A stretch of 16,072 bases of DNA, taken from positions 1 through 16,072 of the forward strand of contig CAAFIN010000078.1 in assembly GCA_900762945.1 (NCBI GenBank), read 5' to 3'. The stretch comes from Clostridia bacterium (lineage in GTDB: Bacteria; Bacillota; Clostridia; Christensenellales; Pumilibacteraceae). The notes beneath the pieces are model-generated. The model saw only the letters and a program-made list of their open reading frames with translations, was not told the origin of the DNA and made no database searches. Position numbers and translations under genes: made by a program. Position 1 is the stretch's first letter. Each line of letters opens with the position of its first letter. This document shows positions 5,940-13,902 of the stretch, one piece after another.

Positions 5940-8873
5940 GTGACAACCGAAAATAAACCCATGCCCGCGGCAAGCCTTGCGCCCGCGGAAAAACCGAAAT
6001 GGACGGACAGACTGTTATACAGCCGTTCGTTTCTGGCTCGGCTCGCGCTGTCGGACGACGGCACGCGCGGTTATTACGCCGAAGTCGCTAAAAAACTGCT
6101 CGGTTACGAAAAAGTCAAGTCGCGCGTTCGTTGGTCGGGTGCGGCTTTTAACGTGGGAAGAACCGCTTTTGCAAAGGTCGCTATCGCGGGCAAAACGCTG
6201 TGTCTGTACTTAGCGATTGACCCCGGCGCGATCACCGGCAAGTACAAGGCAAAATACGCCGGGGCGAAAAAGTACGAAAAGACCCCCGCGATGCTGAAAA
6301 TCAGAAGCGACGGAGCGCTCCGCGGCGCTATAAAAGCGATAGAAGCGTGCGCCGCCGCGCTCGGACTTATCGAAAAAACCGAAGCGGGCGAGGTGGAAAA
6401 ATTCCCCGCCGATACGTTCGACAACCTCGTGACCCGCGGGCTTATCCGCGTGATAAAAAACGCGAACGCCGGTAAAAATCACGCCGCCGACGCGGACGAA
6501 GAAGCGGACGATTACGAACCCGAAACCGAAGAAAACAAAGAAGAAACCGCGGAAGAAGATACCGCCGCCACCGCCGACGATACCGCCGGAGAAAGCGGCG
6601 CGGACGAGAGCGAAAATCGCGGAGCGGGCGAAGCGGGAGCGGCGAGCGCTACTTCCGGGTACCTTAAGGAACTTGCGAAGAAGTACCGCGCGTACGAAGA
6701 AACGCTTGAAGCCATGAGCGCGGGCGAAGTCACCGCGGCGCTGAGGGAAAAACTGATGCTTCGCGCGGTGGACGAACGTTGGATCGACAAGGTCGAGAAC
6801 GCGCTCGGCGCGATAGATTATCTTATGCGCAACCCGGGGCATTACATCGCCGAAACAGAGGAAGTACTGCCCGTCGAGATGACGAAAAAGATTACCGGGC
6901 GGTCGATAGCGCACCTGGGGCAACATTCCGACAATATTTCCGTGAACGACGACGGCGAAATCACGCCCAAGAAACTACTCAACGTGTTCCGCGAGGATTC
7001 GATTTTTACTTACGAGAACAAGTTTTTGAACACGCTTATCGCGCGGCTGTATCTGTTCGTGACCAAAAGATGCGAGATCGCGAAAAAGTTCGCCACGGAC
7101 GAAAAACACCGCGAAATGACTTATACCGCTTCGTTCCGCGAGGGCTTCGACCGCGCGAGAGTGACGATAAAAGTCGAGTACGATTCGGCTTGCAACGAAA
7201 ACGCGCGCAGAACTTTTCCCTCGACCGAAACGCGCAGACGACTTGAGAAGCTCGAAGCGGTCGTGCGCGAGTACGCGGCTTCGGAGTTCGTGACGAATAT
7301 GGACGGAAAGTACGTCAATCCGCCCGTGCTTCGCACCAACGCGATCGTCAAGAACAAGTACTTCCGTCAATGCCTCGATCTGTGGGATTTTATCGAGCGT
7401 TACGACGACGCGGGCTTCGGGCTGACCGTCAGCGAAACCGTGCTCGACCCCGGCGAAGAATACCTTTCCGCGCTCGGCAACCTTGCGGCGGCGAGTTATA
7501 TTACGTTCCGTAAGAACGCTTGCGGAGCGGACGGCGACGCGATAGCCGCGAATACTTATCCCGAGATTTACCCGCGGATAATCGACGAGCCGTACGCGCT
7601 CGACCCGAAAGCGTACGACCTTACGGCGGCTGCCGCCGCGCGCGATACGACCGAGAGCGGCGAAGAATCGCCGGCAGAAAAGGCGACCGAACTTACTACG
7701 AGGCTGACGAAAGAGGAACTCGCGCTTGCGATAGAAATCGCGCTGTACGCCGACGACGCTATGTACGACCCCATCGAGAACTTCGAAGCGGGCGGGGCGG
7801 ACTACGCTTACGCCGAGGACGAAGAAGAGGACGAGGTCGCGGACGAACCGGGCGAAAACGCCGCTGAAGCCGCGAAAAACGATACCGGGACCGAAAACGC
7901 CGCTGAAACTGCGAAAAACGATACCGAGACCGAAAACGCCGCTGAAACTGCGGAAAACGATACCGGAACCGAAAAAACCGAAGAGGACGATGAAGAGAAG
8001 TTCGACTTCGGCGGCATAAAATACGTACGCACTTTCCACGCAAGGATACGGCTCGCGGACGAGAAAACCAAGGAGTATTACGCTGCCGTTCTCAACGCGT
8101 TCCTTAAATACGGCAAGGCGCGCGTAAAGGAAAGCAACCGCTACTGCGCGGTGTACGCCGGGCGCAAAACGCTGGCGAAAATCAACGTCACGGGCAAAAC
8201 GCTGAAAGTTTATTTCGCACTCGACCCCGCGGCGCAGGACAAAAAGTACTTTCTGAAAGAAGCAGGCGAGAGCAAGGCTTACGCCGCCGTGCCCGCGCTG
8301 ATGAGGATAAGGAGCGACCGCGCTTGCCGCTACGCCGAGGAACTCGTCGGCGTTCTCGCGGTGACGGAGGGACTTAGCCCCGCGAAAAAGCCCGCCGCCC
8401 CCATCGATCCGAAGAATTACGCGGCGATGACGACGGAAGAATTCCTCGCTCGCGGCTGGATAAAAGACCTCGGCGGCGAAACCGACGAAGCGCCCGCGCC
8501 CCGAAAAGATAATAACGACGAAAGACTGCGGGAAGCGTATCGCTTCGTTCCGCCCGCGCGCGGCGAAATCCGACAAATTCCGACCGGAAATAACGAGGGG
8601 TGGACGGAAGCCGCGGCTACGATCGAGCCGCCCGCGCCCGAAACGCTGGACGCGAACGCGGAGAACTCGGCGAAAACCGTCGCGGCGAAGGAAGAAGCGG
8701 CGCAGACTTTGCCCGACGTGGTACAGATTGCCGCCGACTACTCGAAACCCACCGATTACGGCGTGGACGATTCGAGCGACTTTATAGAATTTATGAAGCC
8801 CGCGCCCGCGAAACCTGACCGAAAAGGCTTTTTCAAGCGCTTGTTCTCTGTTTTCAGGAAGCGTAATAAATGA
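5940..8873 (+). CDS. large cytosolic protein with duplicated terminal domain, putative partner of the McrB-like ATPase
   Basis: The protein has 977 residues and starts with GTG at 5940, supported by AGGAGG (5925-5930) nine bases upstream; Met8 is a weaker alternative start. Two related domains lie at about 26-172 and 695-845. Both run SFLARLALSDD or TFHARIRLADE, then YYAEV or YYAAV, an AGKTLCLYLAIDP or TGKTLKVYFALDP strand pair, a LKIRSD or MRIRSD element, and a closing F..L..RG(L/W)I motif. Acidic low-complexity linkers (182-238 and 624-688) separate them from a helical core (about 240-550). In the core, EDSIFTYENKFLNTLIARLY (352-371) loosely recalls the DUF2357-type partners of McrB-like ATPases. 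No PD-(D/E)XK nuclease motif was found. The C-terminus (960-977) is basic and amphipathic and may touch the membrane. There is no signal peptide or membrane helix. The function is unknown; an adaptor or scaffold for the ATPase is inferred from gene order. Confidence 0.82.
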   Translation: MTTENKPMPAASLAPAEKPKWTDRLLYSRSFLARLALSDDGTRGYYAEVAKKLLGYEKVKSRVRWSGAAFNVGRTAFAKVAIAGKTLCLYLAIDPGAITGKYKAKYAGAKKYEKTPAMLKIRSDGALRGAIKAIEACAAALGLIEKTEAGEVEKFPADTFDNLVTRGLIRVIKNANAGKNHAADADEEADDYEPETEENKEETAEEDTAATADDTAGESGADESENRGAGEAGAASATSGYLKELAKKYRAYEETLEAMSAGEVTAALREKLMLRAVDERWIDKVENALGAIDYLMRNPGHYIAETEEVLPVEMTKKITGRSIAHLGQHSDNISVNDDGEITPKKLLNVFREDSIFTYENKFLNTLIARLYLFVTKRCEIAKKFATDEKHREMTYTASFREGFDRARVTIKVEYDSACNENARRTFPSTETRRRLEKLEAVVREYAASEFVTNMDGKYVNPPVLRTNAIVKNKYFRQCLDLWDFIERYDDAGFGLTVSETVLDPGEEYLSALGNLAAASYITFRKNACGADGDAIAANTYPEIYPRIIDEPYALDPKAYDLTAAAAARDTTESGEESPAEKATELTTRLTKEELALAIEIALYADDAMYDPIENFEAGGADYAYAEDEEEDEVADEPGENAAEAAKNDTGTENAAETAKNDTETENAAETAENDTGTEKTEEDDEEKFDFGGIKYVRTFHARIRLADEKTKEYYAAVLNAFLKYGKARVKESNRYCAVYAGRKTLAKINVTGKTLKVYFALDPAAQDKKYFLKEAGESKAYAAVPALMRIRSDRACRYAEELVGVLAVTEGLSPAKKPAAPIDPKNYAAMTTEEFLARGWIKDLGGETDEAPAPRKDNNDERLREAYRFVPPARGEIRQIPTGNNEGWTEAAATIEPPAPETLDANAENSAKTVAAKEEAAQTLPDVVQIAADYSKPTDYGVDDSSDFIEFMKPAPAKPDRKGFFKRLFSVFRKRNK
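7854..7970 (+). repeat. three in-frame 39-bp tandem repeats
   Basis: Three units of 39 bp encode near-identical 13-residue blocks of the type ENAAETAKNDTGT (protein residues 639-677), inside the acidic linker before the second terminal domain. The third unit is followed by a partial copy. The high DNA identity between units suggests recent duplication and possible length variation between strains. Confidence 0.9.
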
Positions 8874-9568
8874 GCAAATCGGCGAAAACGCGCGGGAAAA
8901 TCGGCGCGATAATCGGCACGGTCGCATTCTGGACGGCGGCTATACTCGCGGTGGCGCTCGCCGTCGCGGCGGTGGCGCTTGGACGGAACCGCACGACCCC
9001 GCCGTTCGTGTTCGGGCGGGCGGTGCTGTGGGTGGAAACGGGCAGTATGCAGCCCGAAATCCCCGCGGAAAGTTTTATCCTCGTGGCTGAATCCGACGGC
9101 TCGGACGTAAACAGGGGCGACGTGATAACGTTTCTTTGCACGGACGAGAAAAGCAAGGCTTACGGACTGCTCGTCACTCACCGCGTGATCGAAGTCGCCG
9201 AGGACGGCTATAGGACGAAGGGCGACGCTTCTGTCGCCGCCGACGGCTGGACGGTAAAGCCCGCGGAAGTCAAGGCGGTTTATAGGCGCAACCTGCCCGT
9301 GCTGACTTTTTTCGGCAAGTTGTTCAAAAGCCCGCTCGGGATAACCGCGATACTGTTGGTGTTTGCGATCTCGTCGGCGGTGCTGTACGTTCCCGATATC
9401 GTGAACGCGATCCGCGGCGACGAGGACGAGAGAAAAAAACGCGAGTTCGACCGCAGAGTGGCGGAAGAAGTCGAGCGGTTAAAGAACGAAAATCCGACGG
9501 ATTCCGACGAAATTAAACCGAAAATAACGGAGCAAGACCCGACCGAAGAAAACGGAAAACGAGAATGA
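8870..9568 (+). CDS. second SipW-like (ER-type) signal peptidase I
   Basis: This 232-residue peptidase has an N-terminal membrane helix (about 15-38), the nucleophile motif ETGSMQP (56-62, Ser59), the catalytic motif VTHRVI (His104) and the Asp box TKGDAS (Asp119). A second helix (about 155-175) leads to a cytosolic charged, coiled-coil-like tail (184-232). The Ser-His arrangement places it with SipW and archaeal/ER signal peptidases rather than the Ser-Lys LepB type. Unlike the peptidase encoded at 3429-4256 it has no EF-hand insertion, so it is a close-to-minimal form. Its ATG overlaps the preceding stop as ATGA, with AGGAA upstream, and its own stop overlaps the next start the same way, so translation is coupled. 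The substrate may be the secreted subunit or another operon product; which peptidase acts on which is not resolved. Confidence 0.88.
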   Translation: MSKSAKTRGKIGAIIGTVAFWTAAILAVALAVAAVALGRNRTTPPFVFGRAVLWVETGSMQPEIPAESFILVAESDGSDVNRGDVITFLCTDEKSKAYGLLVTHRVIEVAEDGYRTKGDASVAADGWTVKPAEVKAVYRRNLPVLTFFGKLFKSPLGITAILLVFAISSAVLYVPDIVNAIRGDEDERKKREFDRRVAEEVERLKNENPTDSDEIKPKITEQDPTEENGKRE

Positions 9569-11862
9569 GAAAATTTATCGGAAAATACGGCAACATAGTT
9601 CTGTTCGCCGTCATAATGCTGATATGCGCGGCGTTTTTCGTGCAGGTCACGATACTGGGCGCCGATTATTCCGATTCGGTGGCGACTCAGGCAGCCGAGC
9701 GCGCGGGCTACTACGCCGCGGAGCAGAGCCTTGCCGTCCGCAATCAGATAGAGGACAAACGCGCCCGTGCGGAAACGCTGGCGGGTACGGTCGCCAGGTG
9801 TAAAAATCTCGACGGCGTGCATCTCGCGATAGAGGAGTTCTGCGCGGAAGCAGGTAGGGCGGACAGCACGTTCACGGACGCGGCTTACGTCAAGGCGGGC
9901 AAAATTTACTCCAGAGCGGGCGAAGTGCTGGAATATCCCGAACTTACGTCGCTCGCCGAAGCGCGGCTGAGCGGCGGTATGTCGCGGGTCTTTCAGTACG
10001 AAAACCGCGTGATGGCGTTCGGTATTTACGCTAAAGTGTACGACGGAGTAGTGGACGCGGTGCTGCCCGTTTACGACCGCACGGCGGTATCGCTCGTTAC
10101 CGCCAAGGACACGCTGAAGAATTCCGACTCGGCGAGCGCGGACAAGTGCTTTACGATCGCGGCGTTCTCGCTGCTGTGCAAGCACGACGGCAAGATCCTC
10201 GATCGCGACGTGAACGACAAGAGTTTCGATATAAGCGCGGAAGCGGTGCAAAACGGCGTGCTGTTCTCGGTCGTCACCGACGGGACGAAGTACGAAGAAG
10301 CGGTGCGGCTGGTCAGCGGCGGCGAAAGCGGCACGATAATCACGCGTATCGGCACCGAACAGTACGCCGTCGCGATCAACGCGCTGGGCACGGAGAACGG
10401 CAATCTGTTTCTTCTGGACCTTTTCCGTCTGTCCGACGTATACGGCGGCGGTTACGAATCTGTTTCTCAGATCATGGGCACGCTTTTGGGGCTTGCGCTC
10501 GTCACCGTGCTTTTGTGCGTCGTGTTTATCGTCAACCGCAGAAGAACGGACAAACTCATTTACTCGCTTGAAATGGTCAACGCCGAGCTCGACTGCGGCA
10601 CGCCGAGAAAGTTCGAAGAGGACGCGGGCGAGATACTTCGCCGCCACAAAAACTCGCAGTTCGCGGTGGTAGCGGCGAAGATAAACAACTTCGGCTACAC
10701 CGAGGAACACTTCGGCGACGAAACGGTGAAATCGCTGCTCGTCCATATGCGCAACGCGATAAGGTTTTCCGTGCTTCCCGCGGAAACGTTCGGTTACTAC
10801 GGCGACGGCGAATTCTTCATTCTTCTTAATTACCGCGACAGAAAGAACCTCGAGGATCGTATCGGCGCGATTTTCCGCGCGATCGAACGCTTCGACTTCG
10901 AGGGCGGCGAGGACTTTAAGATAACCATGTCGTTCAGCGTGTACGAAGTCGAGCGCGAACTTAATCAGCCGGTCAAGAAAATGGAAGACAAAGTCCGCAT
11001 ACTTCAGCGTTCCGGCGGAATGAAAAGCGGCGCGTTCAGCCTGGAATATTACGGCGACGTGGTACGCGCCGATTACTTCAAAAAAGCCGAGATCGAGGGC
11101 AGAATGGAGAGCGCGCTCGCGGGCAACGAGTTCCACCTTTTCTATCAACCCAAGTTTAACTTAAGGCGCGGCGACCTCGACGGCAGCGAAATTCTGGTGA
11201 GGTGGTACGACCCGAAAATCGAAGCGTACCGCAAGCCCGCCGAGTTTCTGCCGGTGTTCGAAGAGGACGGATTTATCGACAAGCTCGACCGATTCGTGTT
11301 CTTCCGCGCGTGCGAGAACGTCGCCGAGCGCGTGGAACAGGGTATGCGCGTCTATCCGGTTTCCGTCAACGTATCCCGCGTTACCGCGATCCGCGCCGAC
11401 TTTTTGACTTACTATAAAAAAGTCAAGGAAAAGTTCGGCATACGCGACGGTTTCGTGACGCTGGAGTTTACCGAGAGTTTCGCCTACGAGAATTACGAGT
11501 ACCTCTCAAAGATCGTAACCGAACTGCACGCGGCGGGCTTTAAATGCTCGCTCGACGACTTCGGCACCGGGTATTCGTCGTACAACGTCCTCAAGACTCT
11601 CGATATGGACGAGATCAAGCTGGACAAGTTCTTCCTCGACAAGGGCATGGACGACGCCCGCGACGAAATGATCCTCTCGTCCGTCGTGAACATCGTGAAA
11701 AAAATGGGCGTAAAAGTCACTCAGGAAGGCGTGGAAACCAAAGAGGACTTCGAAAAGCTCAAAGCCATGGGGTGCGACGTCATTCAGGGTTATTACTTCT
11801 CAAAACCCTTGAAATACGTCGATTATCTCGAGTTCGTCCGCAAGAATTTCTCGAATGACTGA
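9565..11862 (+). CDS. membrane sensor with degenerate GGDEF and intact EAL domain (probable cyclic-di-GMP phosphodiesterase)
   Basis: The protein has 765 residues. A helix at about 10-31, an exterior sensor region of about 270 residues (32-304, possibly Cache/PAS-like) and a second helix (about 305-324) precede a GGDEF-like domain (about 365-500). Its signature reads YYGDGEF (411-417), so cyclase activity is unlikely. The EAL domain (about 515-760) keeps the key residues: SEILVR (Glu542 of the EAL motif), VNVS (Asn602), EFTES (Glu634), DDFGTGYSS (Asp664-Asp665), KLDKFF (Lys685), QEGVET (Glu721) and QGYYFSKP (Gln741). It should therefore hydrolyse cyclic-di-GMP to pGpG. The degenerate GGDEF may bind GTP as a regulator, as known for some family members. 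It is the last gene of the riboswitch operon and starts in an ATGA overlap. Producing a phosphodiesterase under a cyclic-di-GMP-on switch would give negative feedback. Confidence 0.92.
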   Translation: MRKFIGKYGNIVLFAVIMLICAAFFVQVTILGADYSDSVATQAAERAGYYAAEQSLAVRNQIEDKRARAETLAGTVARCKNLDGVHLAIEEFCAEAGRADSTFTDAAYVKAGKIYSRAGEVLEYPELTSLAEARLSGGMSRVFQYENRVMAFGIYAKVYDGVVDAVLPVYDRTAVSLVTAKDTLKNSDSASADKCFTIAAFSLLCKHDGKILDRDVNDKSFDISAEAVQNGVLFSVVTDGTKYEEAVRLVSGGESGTIITRIGTEQYAVAINALGTENGNLFLLDLFRLSDVYGGGYESVSQIMGTLLGLALVTVLLCVVFIVNRRRTDKLIYSLEMVNAELDCGTPRKFEEDAGEILRRHKNSQFAVVAAKINNFGYTEEHFGDETVKSLLVHMRNAIRFSVLPAETFGYYGDGEFFILLNYRDRKNLEDRIGAIFRAIERFDFEGGEDFKITMSFSVYEVERELNQPVKKMEDKVRILQRSGGMKSGAFSLEYYGDVVRADYFKKAEIEGRMESALAGNEFHLFYQPKFNLRRGDLDGSEILVRWYDPKIEAYRKPAEFLPVFEEDGFIDKLDRFVFFRACENVAERVEQGMRVYPVSVNVSRVTAIRADFLTYYKKVKEKFGIRDGFVTLEFTESFAYENYEYLSKIVTELHAAGFKCSLDDFGTGYSSYNVLKTLDMDEIKLDKFFLDKGMDDARDEMILSSVVNIVKKMGVKVTQEGVETKEDFEKLKAMGCDVIQGYYFSKPLKYVDYLEFVRKNFSND

Positions 11863-11869
11863 AAATTTT

Positions 11870-11900
11870 ACCGTCCGATCATAAATTCGGGCGGTTTTTT
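11870..11900 (+). terminator. intrinsic terminator ending the operon
   Basis: ACCGTCCGA (11870-11878) pairs with TCGGGCGGT (11887-11895) through 9 bp including one T-G wobble, with an eight-base loop, followed by TTTTTT (11895-11900). It begins eight bases after the stop of the GGDEF/EAL gene. Confidence 0.92.
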
Positions 11901-11902
11901 CG

Positions 11903-11931
11903 TTGTAATTCGGTAAAATATCAGTTATAAT
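11903..11931 (+). promoter_or_regulatory. sigma-A-type promoter for the GGDEF-REC-HD-GYP gene
   Basis: TTGTAA (11903-11908) and a perfect TATAAT (11926-11931) are 17 bp apart, immediately downstream of the terminator. The predicted start is near 11938, giving a leader of about 46 nt, too short for another riboswitch. CGGTAAAAT (11911-11919) in the spacer is the inverse of ATTTTACCG at 11865-11873. Confidence 0.8.
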
Positions 11932-11983
11932 AGTAATAGATTTTCATTATCTTCAACGATTACGAGTAAAGGCGGCGGCAGAA

Positions 11984-13897
11984 ATGGGAAAGACGAATAA
12001 ACTTACGATGAAGCGACTTCGCGAGCGTATGGCGGCGTTCGAAACGGTTTTCGACGTGGTGAGATTGCTCAAAGAGGACGACCTCGACGAACGGGCGCTG
12101 GCGAATTCCGGGTTTATCGATTGCGACAAGCGTTGTAAATGCTACGAATTGTGGAATCACGACGTTCCGTGCGAAAACTGCGTAACTTTGCGCGCGTTCA
12201 ACGAAAAGCGCCGCACTTCCAAAGCGGAAATAATCGACGGCAGGGCTTACGAGGTGGTCGCGGACTATGTGGAAGTCGACGGCAAGCCGTACGTACTGGA
12301 ACTGATAAAAGAGATCGAGGACAGCGATAACCTTACGGGCGGAGAAGAGAATATTCTCGACCGTCGCCGCGTGTACTTTGAAAAGACGTATATGGACGTG
12401 CTGACCGGCGCGTACAACAGAAGATATTTCGAGGACAAGATTAAGTCCGGCGGGGTGAGCGCGGGAGCGGGAGTGGCGATGATCGACCTCGACGATTTTA
12501 AGATTTATAACGATCTCTACGGTCACGACGCGGGCGACCGTATTCTCGGCACGATAGCCGCGGAAATGAAAAAGTGCCTTCGCAGCACCGACAAACTCGT
12601 GCGCTACGGCGGCGACGAGTTTCTGGTAGTGATGCCGGGCGTGAGAAAAGAAGGTTTCGAAACCGCGCTCCACGCGATAATGAAGCACGTGCAGAACTGC
12701 GAGATCGCTGGCTACGCCGCGGTGAAGATGTCGGTCAGTATCGGCGCGGCGATGTGCGAGGACGGCAACGTCGAGGAAGCGGTTTCGCGTGCGGACAGGC
12801 TTCTGTACCGCGCGAAAAAGAAGAAAGACGACCTTGTGACCGACTACGGCGAGTATGGGATCGACGATCGCGACAAGTATACGGTGCTGGTCGTGGACGA
12901 TTCGGATATAAATCGCGAAATTCTGACCGAAATTCTCAAAAACGAATACAAAGTGCTGGAAGCGGACGGCGGCGAAGCGGCTATCGAAATTATAGGATCG
13001 AGAGGCGACGAAATTTCCGTAGTGCTTTTAGACATAGTAATGAGCGGTATCGACGGCTTCGAAGTGCTGAAATATATGAATCTCAACCACCTTATCGAAA
13101 AAATACCTGTCATCACTATAAGCGGCGACGAGTCCGACGCTTCGGTAAGGCGCGCGTACGACCTCGGCGTAGCGGACTATATCAACCGTCCGTTCGACGC
13201 AAAAGTCGTTTATCGCAGAGTGCGGAACACGATCAATCTTTACGAGAAACAGCGGCGGCTTGTTTCTACCGTTTCCAATGAAATAATCGAAAAAGAAAAG
13301 ATCAGCAGACTGCTCGTCAATATTCTCAGTAGGCTTATCAGTATACACTACGGTATGCACGCTTCGCACATGGCGAACGTGAGCAAGTATACCGAAATAC
13401 TTCTCAATCGTTTAGTACAGGTATCGGACAAATACAAACTGAGCAACCGCGAAATTTTCCTTATATCCACTGCCGCGTCGCTCCACGATCTCGGCAAACT
13501 CGACGTGGACGAAAGAATACTTAATAAACCCGGCAAACTCACTCCGGACGAGTATGAACAAGTCAAGAAGCATACGCTTTACGGCGCGAAAATGGTAAAA
13601 GACATGACCGAATATGCCGACGAACCGCTCGTGAAGTACATTTACGAGATCTGTCGCTGGCACCACGAGCGCTATGACGGAAAGGGTTATCCCGACGGGC
13701 TGAAAGGCGAAGAGATCCCGATCACCGCGCAGGTGGTGTCGATCGTCGACGCTTACGACGCGCTCACCAGCGAACGCGTGTACAAGTCCGCGTATCCTAT
13801 GGAAAAAGCCGTGAAAATGATACTCGACGGCGAGTGCGGTGCGTTCAATCCGCTTATCGTCGAGTGTTTCAAGGATACCGTCGACAAAATGAATTAA
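11984..13897 (+). CDS. PAS-like/Cys-rich, GGDEF, receiver and HD-GYP protein (cyclic-di-GMP turnover)
   Basis: This 637-residue cytosolic protein has four parts. Residues 15-113 look PAS-like and contain five cysteines in the pattern C47-x3-C51-x-C53-x9-C63-x2-C66. Residues 130-285 form a GGDEF domain with intact RYGGDEF (207-213) and the inhibitory-site RSTD (200-203) at the canonical distance, so diguanylate cyclase activity with product inhibition is likely. Residues 298-420 form a receiver domain with DD (305-306), phospho-acceptor Asp350 and Ser380; the usual Lys is Arg402. Residues 445-637 form an HD-GYP phosphodiesterase with HDLGK (501-505) and HHERYDGKGYP (560-570). Both synthesis and breakdown of cyclic-di-GMP are therefore encoded, with the receiver between them. 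It has its own promoter and an AAAGG site. The histidine kinase encoded 0.8 kb downstream is a candidate partner. The cysteines could bind metal or sense redox. Confidence 0.93.
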   Translation: MGKTNKLTMKRLRERMAAFETVFDVVRLLKEDDLDERALANSGFIDCDKRCKCYELWNHDVPCENCVTLRAFNEKRRTSKAEIIDGRAYEVVADYVEVDGKPYVLELIKEIEDSDNLTGGEENILDRRRVYFEKTYMDVLTGAYNRRYFEDKIKSGGVSAGAGVAMIDLDDFKIYNDLYGHDAGDRILGTIAAEMKKCLRSTDKLVRYGGDEFLVVMPGVRKEGFETALHAIMKHVQNCEIAGYAAVKMSVSIGAAMCEDGNVEEAVSRADRLLYRAKKKKDDLVTDYGEYGIDDRDKYTVLVVDDSDINREILTEILKNEYKVLEADGGEAAIEIIGSRGDEISVVLLDIVMSGIDGFEVLKYMNLNHLIEKIPVITISGDESDASVRRAYDLGVADYINRPFDAKVVYRRVRNTINLYEKQRRLVSTVSNEIIEKEKISRLLVNILSRLISIHYGMHASHMANVSKYTEILLNRLVQVSDKYKLSNREIFLISTAASLHDLGKLDVDERILNKPGKLTPDEYEQVKKHTLYGAKMVKDMTEYADEPLVKYIYEICRWHHERYDGKGYPDGLKGEEIPITAQVVSIVDAYDALTSERVYKSAYPMEKAVKMILDGECGAFNPLIVECFKDTVDKMN

Positions 13898-13902
13898 CCG
13901 AA

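Noticed and set aside
4299..8873. Classical McrBC restriction system
   Set aside because: The ATPase is membrane-anchored, no DNA-recognition domain or PD-(D/E)XK nuclease motif is visible, and the neighbours are export and surface genes. A defence role is kept only as an alternative.
6975..8927. Minus-strand open frame of 650 codons opposite the large protein gene
   Set aside because: The plus-strand gene has a clear ribosome binding site, overlap-coupled neighbours and motif-bearing duplicated domains. The minus frame is Arg/Phe-rich, without domains, and arises from GC-rich codon use that avoids antisense stops.
9280..11148. Minus-strand open frame of 622 codons opposite the peptidase and GGDEF/EAL genes
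   Set aside because: It runs antisense across two well-supported genes with recognisable catalytic motifs, and shows no start context or domain of its own.
13834..13902. N-terminal extension of the solute-binding protein
   Set aside because: It would overlap the 3' end of the HD-GYP gene and place residues ahead of a good lipoprotein signal peptide that begins at ATG 13903.
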